A DNA stretch of 64,000 nt from Erodium maritimum (taxonomy: Eukaryota > Streptophyta > Magnoliopsida > Geraniales > Geraniaceae), in NCBI GenBank assembly GCA_963921825.1, contig OY997588.1, forward strand, positions 135,067,203-135,131,202. Direction: 5' to 3'. Made by a program: the position numbers and the translations under genes. Under the pieces are notes generated by a model. It searched no databases and was not told the DNA's origin. It saw only the letters and a list, made by a program, of their open reading frames with translations. The first letter of the stretch is position 1. Every line of letters begins with the position of its first letter. This document shows positions 55,538 to 64,000 of this stretch, piece after piece.

Positions 55538-56944
55538 TTACCAAGTAAACAAGGTTGTCCTAATAAGACCCAAAACACAAAACAACAAGAGTGAGCAATT
55601 GGGTGAGGTGGCATGAGATTTCTTGACAGAGCCATTATTGGTTCTTCCACAAACACTAACTCCAGTTTTGACAGCATAGGCTTCAGATGGGCTCAAGCAC
55701 AGCCCTGGGTTGCCACCAAGATCCAAGTTCCTCCCGAGCCTCTTGAAGAAGGTTGTGTTGAAAGGAACGACTCCATCCAACAAGTTTCTGCTCAAGTTGA
55801 GGTGATATATGTGGGGGAGCTCACCAAAACCACCTGGTATTTCACCTGTTAACCTGTTGTTCTGAAGAGACAGTGTACTCAGATTCCTTAGCTCCGAGAA
55901 CCCTTGTGGTATGGAACCCGAGTACCCGGAACCGGCGAGCCTGAGTTCTTGGAGCTTGACAAGCATGACAAGCTCCACCGGCAGTGGACTGAACATTGGA
56001 TTGTCATCCATGAGGAAGTACTGCAAGTTCTGCAGTTTTACCAATCCCTTGGGGAAGTTTCCTCTCAGCTGGTTGCTACTCAGAGCCAAGAACACCAGCA
56101 GGCTCAGCTTCTCGATGCTCCCAGGAATGGTGCCCACTAGTGAATTCGAGCTCAAGTCGATTTTTTGAAGCAAACCCAGTTGGCCAATTGTGGTTGGGAT
56201 TGGACCTGTGAGCTTATTATAGCTCAAGTCAAGACCCACAAGGTTTTTGAGATTGCCCAGTTGTGGTGGTATGGAGCCTGTGAGCATGTTGTAGCTCAGA
56301 TCAAGGTGCACCAAGGACCTCAAATTGAAAACCCCAACTGGGATTTGCCCAACAAGCCGGTTCTGTGACAATGTGAGGATCTGCAAGGACTTGAGTGAGG
56401 AGATTTGAGATGGGATGGAGCCAACAAGAGCTGGGTTTGCTCTGAGACTGAGCTGCTGGAGTGAGGAGTTCAAGAGCCTGGTTGGGGAGACAGAGAGGGA
56501 GGCAGTGGTGTGGGTGAAGCAGTGGAAGAAGAAGACTGACTGAAGAAGAGGCAAAGAGAAGATGAGGTAAGGGAAAGAGGAAGAAGGCTTGCAGGTAGGG
56601 TTTGGGGGAGAGCCGAAGTCAAGCCTGGAGACATGGAGGTGGTGGTCAGGGCCAGGCTTGCACTCCAAGCCAGGCCAGGTTGAGCCAGGGTTGCAAGGGT
56701 TGGGGTGTGAGACTCTCCAGTTGTGGTCAGAGGACATGGAGTCCATGATGCTGAACAGGGTCTCTGCTTCTGCTGGGAGCATGACATTCTTGGTCTGAGC
56801 CTCAGCAGGTGGCTTCTTGGCAATGGAGGAGACAGAGTTGGGAGATGAGATCATCAGAAGCAGAACAAGTGGGAGAGAGAGTGAGGATGTGAGAGAGCAG
56901 AACCACATTGTTGTTTTGGTTTTGAAATGGTGGGATTGCTTCAT
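55538..56944 (-). CDS. PII-2: PII-2-like leucine-rich repeat protein
   Basis: A single-exon frame of 468 residues. After a hydrophobic signal peptide (about residues 13-40, WFCSLTSSLSLPLVLLLMIS) comes ETLFSIMDSMSSDHNWRVSH and an LRR N-cap with CNPGSTWPGLEC. About ten plant-type LRRs follow from residue 165 (LTLSQNRLVGQIP, LDLSYNMLTGSIP, LDLSYNKLTGPIP, IDLSSNSLVGTIP, LSLQNNRLTGEIP, LNLSRNLLDGVVP). A C-cap CLSPSEAYAVKTGVSVCG and a final hydrophobic segment LLLFCVLGLIRTTLF may be a GPI-anchor signal. There is no kinase domain. The arrangement matches Arabidopsis PII-2, needed for growth promotion by the root endophyte Piriformospora indica, and its receptor-like relatives. A cell-surface role is inferred. 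A second Met at residue 13 is an alternative start. The gene looks intact. Confidence 0.9.
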   Translation of the reverse strand: MKQSHHFKTKTTMWFCSLTSSLSLPLVLLLMISSPNSVSSIAKKPPAEAQTKNVMLPAEAETLFSIMDSMSSDHNWRVSHPNPCNPGSTWPGLECKPGPDHHLHVSRLDFGSPPNPTCKPSSSFPYLIFSLPLLQSVFFFHCFTHTTASLSVSPTRLLNSSLQQLSLRANPALVGSIPSQISSLKSLQILTLSQNRLVGQIPVGVFNLRSLVHLDLSYNMLTGSIPPQLGNLKNLVGLDLSYNKLTGPIPTTIGQLGLLQKIDLSSNSLVGTIPGSIEKLSLLVFLALSSNQLRGNFPKGLVKLQNLQYFLMDDNPMFSPLPVELVMLVKLQELRLAGSGYSGSIPQGFSELRNLSTLSLQNNRLTGEIPGGFGELPHIYHLNLSRNLLDGVVPFNTTFFKRLGRNLDLGGNPGLCLSPSEAYAVKTGVSVCGRTNNGSVKKSHATSPNCSLLLFCVLGLIRTTLFTW

Positions 56945-57812
56945 ATTTCATGTCATATGTGAGTGAGTGACTAGTGTTGAGGATGTGACTGAGGTGATGC
57001 TCAAGGGTATTATTGCAATTTAGTGGGTCATGGCTTAAGATTTGAGGGACAATTGAGTGCCCATGTAGGGTCAACAAATAAGGTTCAAGACAAACGCATC
57101 AGAGAGAGTTGGGAAAAGTGAGAGCAAACTCGTTTGTTGTTCCATTATTCACAGGCACTTTAAACTAGTCAAGTTATTTAAAATTTGTACCTAACTGTTT
57201 ACCCATGGATAAAAAAACTTACCATCTTCACCCATGCTATCTGGAATTCCCCGGACATGGTTGGGGCGGATTTGAGCATGGCCGTCCGCAGTGTTTTTAA
57301 AACGCTAAAAAAAACGTCTTGTGTGTGGGAAAAGGCAGTATTTTCGTGCAGCGTTTTGGGAGCCAATGATACATTTAACGTCAGCAGTTTACGCCGATCG
57401 TTGGGTGTTTTAACCACGGATGGTTGGTTGGTATTGTGTCGACTTTCGCTTTTGTGCCATGGGATGCCACAACCAATTACACAAGAGATTGGTATAGACC
57501 CCATAATTTGTGTTTGTGGACAACCGACTATGAAGGACGATAATTCCGAAGGACTAGCTCCACTACTACTTGATGGCGTCTACTTTAGATTCTCCGGCAC
57601 CTATTCCCATAACATGTCTAGAAACGGTACCTCAATGCGAGGGGGGAAGGGATTTCCCTTGATATGAGGTATCGACGCCCAGAAATTGGAAAGTTACGAG
57701 AGGAAATGGTCGTTGGTACAAAAAATTTGTATCGTGCGGTTCAAGAATACTGAGATTATCGTTGACTTTGCTGCTATTAAGAATGTTGATGTTGATGTAA
57801 CCATGAATTGTT
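56945..57812. other. Upstream region of the PII-2-like gene
   Basis: Should contain the promoter of the minus-strand LRR gene. No TATA box could be fixed with confidence. Short frames at 57185-57667 (plus) and 57504-57199 (minus) have no convincing domain. Confidence 0.4.
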
Positions 57813-57823
57813 AACGAACGAGA

Positions 57824-59994
57824 TTTTTTTATTTTTTTATTAGCTAAAATTATTATTAAACAAATGTTCTACAAGAGAGTAAAACAAAGCCAAAAAACAA
57901 TCCACAAAGAGGACCATTTCCTCAGACCAAAACATCTACAAAGAGCAACAAAAACACCCAAGCAGAAAAGAAAACGAAAAACAATCATCTACTTCCTACT
58001 CGAGTTCAAACAGAGAAACCGGTTAGACACTAGAACCGGAATAGGAGCCCCTACTGTAGTCGGATCAGGGTACACCTCGTCCTCACTAACCTCGACGGTT
58101 TCATCCAACGTGAATCCACGTTCGTGGGCCAAAGAAGCAAGGTCGACTTCCTTTTTTCCAACTTTCTTGCTAAAACTCCAAGCACCCAAGCTATCTTTTT
58201 TAGCAATATCAACAGTGAAGCTTCCTGAAATGCCTCCTTTATCAGCAGATGTCTTGGCTCTTGACTGGTATAAAACAACTGGAGGAACACTTCTCTTTGG
58301 TTGCCCCTTTTTTGGACGACCACGTCCCCTCTTTGGTTGAGGTAAAGCCTCAGGAATCGGGGATTTAGTCAAAGCGTCCTTCCAAGGGCTTCCTTAATCG
58401 ACAACTGGGATTGGAACATCAATCTGAGCTTCATCACCAAAAACAGCCACCTCAGAAAGAGAAACATGGCCAAGCCCTTGGGCCTGTTCTTAAGTCTCTG
58501 TGACCTGTATAGTCCGAGCAGCACCCTCAGAGGCCTGTGACTCAGCCCAATTCACAAACAAAGCATCTGAATCAACAACCTCGTGAATCTCTCCAGACTT
58601 CAATTCAGAGGTCGGACCATCGCCGGAACACGACTGAGCAAATCCACTCGTACCAGAGCCAGAACCTTGAGTCTCATCCACCTGCACCACACCACGAGGG
58701 TCTGCACGAGGGAACCGAGCTTCGAAGGCTCTGATTTCACGGTGGTGAGTTCCATGACGAGTCAAAGCAACGAGAAGAATATGCCCCTTTAATTGGTATC
58801 CATTTAATCCCAAAATAGCCTGAGAAACCTCAATACTCATCGAGAAAGAGATGAAACCGAAAAATTCCCTCCCTTGTTCGAACGCTTCAGAACATAACAC
58901 ATTTGGACGGACCCAAAAGCGCTGAAAACGTTACTTACCCAGTCTTCCGTGGAACCATAAGGGAGATTGCAGACAAATACATCGGTGGAGCTCGCTGGTC
59001 CGACGTTCTCCGATGTACTCTCCGTCTTGGTGAACGTCTTATTCTTATCCGCAACAGCTTTAGGATGCTCCGAATCGATCTGAGGAAAATCGGGAGCGAT
59101 CACCGGATCAAGAGCAGCGACAGAATTCTTGATCGCAACTCCACCCTGGTCACGACCCTGAACAGCGCTCCGTTGCACTGATTCCACTTTCACTTTCCCA
59201 ACCTGGCTGGCACAACCAGAAGTGGCTTTAGACTTGACCTTCTTAGACAATACCTTCGCCTTAGTCAGTATGGAAGCATGAACTCGTTTCGCTGAGAACT
59301 GAGCTCCTTGCCTCTTATCTGACACCACCTTACCAACAGGATAAACGATGCCGCAATAGGTAGCGTAGCTCGAAATCAGTACGGAACAAAATGCAGAAAA
59401 CGAGAGAGGTTTGGTATCACTTGAACTCCTTTCTCTCATATAGAACCCCACACTGTGAAATTGAAACCACAACCACAAGCCGCACAAACAAGGCCTCACT
59501 CTGATTCAATTGCACAGAGCCTGAACTGGCTTCAAAAAATAGAACTAGAAAAACACTAAAGGCGAGACGCAATCACAACGTCCCTTCTGTGTCCTTTGGT
59601 CCTGCTTCCAAAGCCACCGCAGAAACGAACAGAAAGACACCCGACCACAAGCAACCAACAGAACAACTCACCGGTGGAGAAGATGTTGAACATTGTTCCC
59701 CTCTCGGTCGAATCGGAGCCACCGCAGAAACACACCCGACCATACGCAACCAACAGAGCAACTCACCGGTATCGTCGTCGGAATCGTTGGATAAAGGGCG
59801 AATGATCGACGTCGGACGGAACCTCGCCAGATCGCTCCTGAACCACGTCACTCGACGAGTCCACGACCTCAGCTCACTTCCTCGTGTCCTCTGATCACAG
59901 GCGATCACCGAAGACGATCATCAACCCCGTGAGCATGCTGGTGCGCGGCGAAGACGGGCCGGAGACGAGAAGGACGAGTGAAGCGCGGCGGCAC
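57824..59994 (-). mobile_element. ORF1-only LINE-like element (RRM plus AT-hook)
   Basis: A 2.17-kb minus-strand retroposon flanked by the perfect 11-bp duplication AACGAACGAGA (57813-57823 and 59995-60005). On the minus strand it has a GC-rich leader of about 500 bp, one RRM-containing ORF and a short 3' UTR ending TTTAGCTAATAAAAAAAT. No endonuclease or RT sequence is present and none seems deleted, since the 5' leader and tail are both in place. It resembles half-L1 elements known from mammals. The tail is close to that of the LINE at 35708, which also has an RRM ORF1. Confidence 0.85.
57989..59499 (-). pseudogene. RRM and AT-hook ORF1 of the ORF1-only element
   Basis: The longest start is at 59499, but the Met at 59439 (MRERSSSDTKPL) is a likely alternative. 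A Lys-rich region (AKVLSKKVKSKA) precedes an RRM. RNP2 is VFVCNLPYGST, and RNP1 (EFFGFISF) lies in the next frame because of a single-base frameshift in a G-rich run near 58868-58880. The frame 58900-58490 continues with LNGYQLKGHILLVALTRHG and an acidic Ser/Glu-rich stretch. After in-frame stops near 58490 and 58397, the same frame gives PKRGRGRPKKGQPKRS, an AT-hook-like core, and ends LCLNSSRK. The full protein would be about 480-500 residues. It is probably an RNA and DNA binding chaperone for the element RNA. This copy is broken. Confidence 0.8.
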
Positions 59995-60005
59995 AACGAA
60001 CGAGA

Positions 60006-60341
60006 TGTTGGGGTATAACAACGTGGAACAATATTCAAGCAAGAAGAAACCAAGAGAAAATAAGCAATCACACAAGAACACAAGAATTTTATGTGGTTCG
60101 GCAATTTGCCTATGTCACGGTCTCACTACTCTCTTCTTATTGCTCTCACAATGAATGAATGATTTGGGTTTACAAGTACATGGTATTTATAGGAGAAAAC
60201 AATGAGCAAATAAGGTAGAAATTAGGTTTCATAATCCTAATAATAAATCTCTTCTAATTGCCTACTCAAATCTCTTACCTAAATATTATGAAGTCTAAAC
60301 CTTTCTTAAATAAAATAGGAAGTCTCCGCACAAGCCCAACA
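60006..60341 (-). repeat. 3' LTR of copia element
   Basis: A 336-bp block starting TGTTGGGGTATAAC and ending AAGCCCAACA, so the ends are TGTTGGG inverted repeats. Minus-strand TATTTATAG-like motifs near 60185 are consistent with a promoter. It directly abuts the polypurine tract. Confidence 0.88.
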
Positions 60342-60354
60342 ATCTCCCACTTGG
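60342..60354 (-). promoter_or_regulatory. Polypurine tract
   Basis: On the minus strand CCAAGTGGGAGAT directly precedes the LTR start TGTTGGGC. This purine-rich AAGTGGGAGAT form is the usual plus-strand primer of plant copia elements. Confidence 0.85.
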
Positions 60355-60587
60355 ACACTGTCCATGAATGTCTTCACTTTACTCCTACTCATGTAACTCC
60401 AATAACACCCCAATGTACCATCAATAAGATTTTGAGGTAGTGAGACATCTTCCTTCAACTAACCATGAAGGCCAGCTGAAGTTATGCATAACTTCAGCTT
60501 TTCCGTTGTAACAACCTTGGTCAACATATCTGCAGGATTCTTTGACCCAAGGATTTTCTTCAAGGACAAAGTATCATCATTCATTAA

Positions 60588-61966
60588 TCATCTAATAAAA
60601 TGATATCTCAACTGAATATGCTTCGTCCTAGCATGAAACACAGGATTCTTGGCGAGGTGAATGGCGCTCTGACTGTCGCTATACAAAGGATTGTCTGCAT
60701 GTTTCTTCCCTAACTCCTCCAAGAAATTCTTCAACCAAATCATTTCCTTTCCAGCTTCTGAAATAGCCATGTACTCAACTTCATTGGTTGAAAGAGCAAC
60801 ACTCTTTTGCAGTAGAGACATCCAACTAACTGTTGTGCCACCCAAGGTAAAGACGTACCATGTAGTACTCTTCCTTGTGTCCAAACATCCACCTAAGTCT
60901 GCATCAGAAAACCCTTCTATGATTACATCCTTCTTCTTGAAATGTAGTGCAACTTTTGAAGTGCCTTTCAAGTAGCGAAACAACCACTTGATTGCTTCCC
61001 AATGCTCTCTCCCAGGATTATACATGAATCTACTAACAACTCCCACTGCATGTGCAATGGAGCATTGTACAAACCATTACGTACATCAAACTGCCCACTG
61101 TTGATGCGTACGAGACTTTAGCCATTTCTTCCTTGTATTTAATCGTCTTAGGTGATTGTTCTCGAGTGAGTTTTAAGTGACCTCCCAACGACGTACTTCT
61201 TGTCTTAGCATCTTGGAGACTGAACTTGTTCAAAATCTTCTCAATATACTTCTCTTGAGATAGTTTTAAACTTCCATCAGACCGATCCCTACTGATGCTT
61301 ATCCCGAGTATTTTCTTCGTTGATTTCTACCATGTTGGATCCTGTAATCAACATGTCATCAACGTACAACAATAATATGATGTAGGATTCATTGAAATTC
61401 TTGACATAGAAACAATGATCTATGACACATCTTGAGTATCCACTCTTCATCATAAAATCGTCAAAATTCAAGTACCACTGTCTTGGTGCTTGTTTCAGAC
61501 CATACAAACTTTTCTGCAATTTGCAAACTAGGTCTTCATTCCCAGCTCTCTGGAAACCCTCTGGTTGTACCATATAAATATCTTCATCAAGATCACCATG
61601 TAAGAACGCGATCTTCACATCTAGTTGCTCTAGATGAAGATCCTCTACAGCCACGATACTTAACACAAGCCTGATAGTAGTCATCTTGACTGCTAGAGAG
61701 AATATCTCATTGTAGTCAATCCCCTTCTTCTATTGAAAGTTTTTGACTACTAACCTTGCCTTGTACCTCTTGATACCATCATGTTCTTCTTTGACCCTGA
61801 ACACCCATTTATTTTGTAGAGCCTTTTCCCAGCCGGTAACGTGGTCAATGACCAACTGAACTTCCTCTGTATAAAACTGAGGCTCTCTATTCGCGGTCAA
61901 CAACAAATAATGTAGTGATGGAGAGAATCGTTCCAGAGGTCTTGGAACTCTACTCGAGCTCCTCAC
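60588..61966 (-). pseudogene. copia RT and RNase H relic
   Basis: RT blocks are WVFRVKEEHDGIKRYKARLV (61800-61735), LEQLDVKIAFLHGDLDED with the catalytic Asp, SLYGLKQAPRQWY and LLLYVDDMLITGS (catalytic pair near 61340). The RNase H frame (61046-60588) reads GFSDADLGGCLDTRKSTTWY, ALSTNEVEYMAISEAGKEM, YSDSQSAIHLAKNP and ARTKHIQLRYHFIR, with acidic residues in place. Stops or frameshifts separate the pieces at about 61730, 61290 and 61050, so no complete enzyme is encoded. Confidence 0.92.
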
Positions 61967-62299
61967 TTCAGCTACTGGGTAGCCGGTAGTATCTCCTCAT
62001 TATTTTCCTGCACTTGGCTCTCACTTCTACCTGTAACATATTCCATTGTAATATCTTCCAACATTGCTTCTTCCTTGCCTTCGGGTTTCTTTAGTGATAT
62101 TTTTCTCCACACTCAAGCGATCTTTGTACAAAGCGCTTTCACAGAATGTGACATCTCTGCTTCTGATGACTTTCATCTTTTACTCATCCCAGAATCTATA
62201 CCCCATGTCATCAGATCCATAGCCAATGAATGCACACTTCTTTGCTTTTGAATCACGCTTGTCTCTGTCGGAATCCTTTACTCTCACATAAGAAACACA

Positions 62300-63244
62300 A
62301 CCAAAGACTCGCAAATGTTGAAGATTTACCTCTTTTCCACGTCATTCTTCTTCAAGAATCTTGAATCCCAAAGGAACTGAGGGTCCACGATTGATGAGGT
62401 ATATTGTTGTGCTCACTACGTCCGCCCAAAACTTTTTAGGTTATCCTGCCTTAATCCTCATACTCTTCGCCCTCTCGTTCAGTGCTTTGTTCATCCTCTC
62501 AACAACACCATTATGTTGAGGCGTCTCAGGCTCGGTCTTTAGCATCCTTATACCATGCTCAGCACAATAATCAATAAACTCATCACTACTATACTCACCA
62601 CCATTGTCAGACTTTAAACACTTCACTTTTCAGCCAGTTTCATTCTTAACAATAGCTTTCAACTTCTTAAAGGTATTAAAAACTTCATATTTGTTCTTTA
62701 GAAAGTAAACACATACCTTTCTTATGGAATCATCAATGAAGGTGACATAGTAGCGAGATCCTCCAATGGATGGAACTTTTGTAGGTCCATACACGTCTGA
62801 ATGCACCATTTCCAGCTTCTTTGCCTTAAGAGGTTTCTCTAACTTTGCAAAGCTAACTCGTTTTTTCTTTCCGAACACACATGGTTCGCAAAAACTAACC
62901 TTCACATTCTTCAGTTCTGGAATTTTCCCTTTTGAAGCTAACAACTTCATTCCTTTTTCACTCATATGCCCAAATAGTTGGAGCCATAGAGTTGAAGGAT
63001 CAGGTCCATTAGTAACTACATTAACCTCTTCCACTGGAATCTCCTCCATGTACAAAGTTCCCCTCTTCCATCCTCGAGAAATAATCGAATTCCCTTTTGA
63101 TAGCTTCCATTGGTCGTCTTTAAAGGTTATATTGTATCCTAAACTGTCCAAATGACTTATAGAGATCAAAATTCTCCTTATGGTAGGGATATACCTTACA
63201 TCTTTTAACTTCCAAATTGTACCCATGGGAGTTTTGAGATTCAC
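62300..63244 (-). pseudogene. copia integrase relic
   Basis: The zinc-binding region reads STLWLQLFGHMSEKGMKLL ... CEPCVFGKKKR; the usual first His (LWH) is Leu here. The core residues are kept: Asp in MVHSDVYGP, Asp in LKSDNGGEYSS and Glu in PQHNGVVERMNK. An in-frame stop lies after KAIVKNETG (about 62630), between the first and second acidic residues. Downstream broken frames to about 62100 carry FGCVSYVRV-type sequence of the integrase C-terminal region. Confidence 0.9.
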
Positions 63245-63299
63245 ATCTCATATGTCTGCAATTTCCTATGTCTCATCATTAGCTAGATGAACTATACCT

Positions 63300-64000
63300 T
63301 TTGTAGGTCTAAAATTCACTAACATATTTTTATAATGGGTAGTATGGAAAGAAGCACCTGAATCCATGATCTATGACTCAAACGGGCTTACTACACAATA
63401 GATCAAAGCATCATCTTTAAATTCCTCTATCGCATTCACCGAGTTGTTTTCCTTTCTTTCCTTCTTTGGGTTCAGGCATTGACTCTTGAAGTGGCCAGTT
63501 TGTTAACAATTATAGCAAGTCACGTTTGCTCTGCTTTTAGATTGTCCTCTCCTTCTAGACTTCGATCTGCCTCGCCCTTTGTTCTTCCCCCTTTCAGAGT
63601 TCCTACCTCTTCCATCCACGTTCAACACGGAGCCTGAAAATTCTCCAGAATTCCTTCTACAAATATCTTCCTCGAGAATCAAGTATCTTATCCCCTCGAA
63701 CGACAACTTAGTAGATCCAGACGAACTACTAATTGTTGTGACGATTCTTGACCAACTATCAGGTAACGAAGACAGCAATAATAAGGCTTGTACATCATCA
63801 TCGAATTTAATGTCCACCAACACTAATCTGGATAGTATCGTATTAAATTCGTTCACATGATCGGTAACATTAGCACCTTCCCTCATATTCGTATTAACTA
63901 ATAGACGAATCAAATATACCTTGTTTGATGCAGACGGCTTTTCGTACATATTTGATAGCGCCTTTATTAGTCTGTTGGTAGTCGTCTCCTACATTACATT
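63300..64000 (-). pseudogene. copia gag and protease relic
   Basis: The gag frame (63949-63503, continuing out of the window) has the UBN2-type gag pattern YEKPSASNKVYLIRLLVNTN, a KGRGRSKSRRRGQSK basic stretch and a CCHC knuckle split by a stop: CYNC, stop, QTGHFKSQC. The protease motif IMDSGASFHTT lies near 63340-63368, just after another in-frame TAG. Both stops disable the polyprotein. Confidence 0.9.

Larger units (their letters stand above)
60006..64000 (-). mobile_element. Ty1/copia element, 5' part outside window
   Basis: Minus-strand copia element: the 3' LTR (60006-60341), polypurine tract, RNase H, RT, integrase, protease and gag lie in reverse order up to the window end. The 5' LTR lies beyond 64000. 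Stops and frameshifts occur in most domains. The 5 bp left of the LTR, CGAGA, would be its target duplication and should reappear after the unseen 5' LTR. The sequence style (DVKIAFLHGDLDEDIYM, GTSKVALHFKKKD, SADLGG-like RNase H) is that of the Tork/Tnt1-related group. Confidence 0.92.

Noticed and set aside
55613-56823. Plus-strand frames and a second minus-strand frame over the LRR gene
   Set aside because: Shadows of the repetitive LRR coding sequence; the 468-residue frame explains the region.
57185-57667. 160-codon plus-strand frame with CVCGQPTMKDD, reminiscent of a GRF-type zinc finger
   Set aside because: Only the first Cys pair fits; the later Cys/His residues are missing and the frame has no plausible gene structure.

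Overview
The window is nuclear DNA of a flowering plant, most likely a eudicot. The reasons are introns in recognisable plant genes, plant-type LINE, Ty3/gypsy chromovirus and Ty1/copia elements, many MITEs, and a plant leucine-rich repeat protein of the PII-2 type. No bacterial or organellar features were seen. Three genes look intact: a nine-exon COQ3 (ubiquinone O-methyltransferase) gene on the minus strand (12888-17205), a two-exon gene for a 151-residue protein of unknown function (22982-24051, plus), and a single-exon PII-2-like LRR gene (55538-56944, minus). They are islands among transposable elements and gene relics.

Layout. 1-1400: Ty1/copia RT fragment and a LINE RNase H fragment. 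2361-3130: long inverted-repeat MITE that abuts a broken PP2-A-type F-box gene (3137-3895), followed by a possible NAC-like relic. 4615-9271: decayed Ty3/gypsy chromovirus with very short LTRs. 9640-10735: LINE 3' fragment. 11085-12838: non-coding retroposon ending about 50 bp past the COQ3 stop codon. 12888-17205: COQ3, with a Mutator-type MITE in intron 3. 17831-20628: solo LTR (target duplication TAAAC). 20634-22980: small insertions, a hAT MITE and a Mutator-type MITE. 22982-24051: the 151-aa gene. 24723-28450: 5'-truncated LINE with target duplication. 28464-35690: a nested stack of head-to-head LTR-like sequence, non-coding LINE-like retroposons and a second solo LTR. 35708-42424: full-length LINE with an intact ORF1. 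44198-47483: third solo LTR. 47771-53114: retroposons and MITEs. 53118-55285: PIF/Harbinger element that keeps ORF1-type sequence but no visible transposase. 55538-56944: PII-2-like gene. 57824-59994: LINE-like element with only an RRM/AT-hook ORF1. 60006-64000: Ty1/copia element running off the window end.

The elements interact in time. Target duplications show later insertions inside older ones: a solo LTR in a LINE-like retroposon, a retroposon within a retroposon, and a MITE at the F-box start codon. Several non-coding or ORF1-only retroposons end in nearly the same 3' signature (GCTRAT followed by A residues) as the full-length LINE. This suggests they were mobilised by the same LINE machinery. 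That LINE-parasite assemblage, and the ORF1-only element in particular, is the most unusual content. All element boundaries were read by eye from direct and inverted repeats. No database search was possible.
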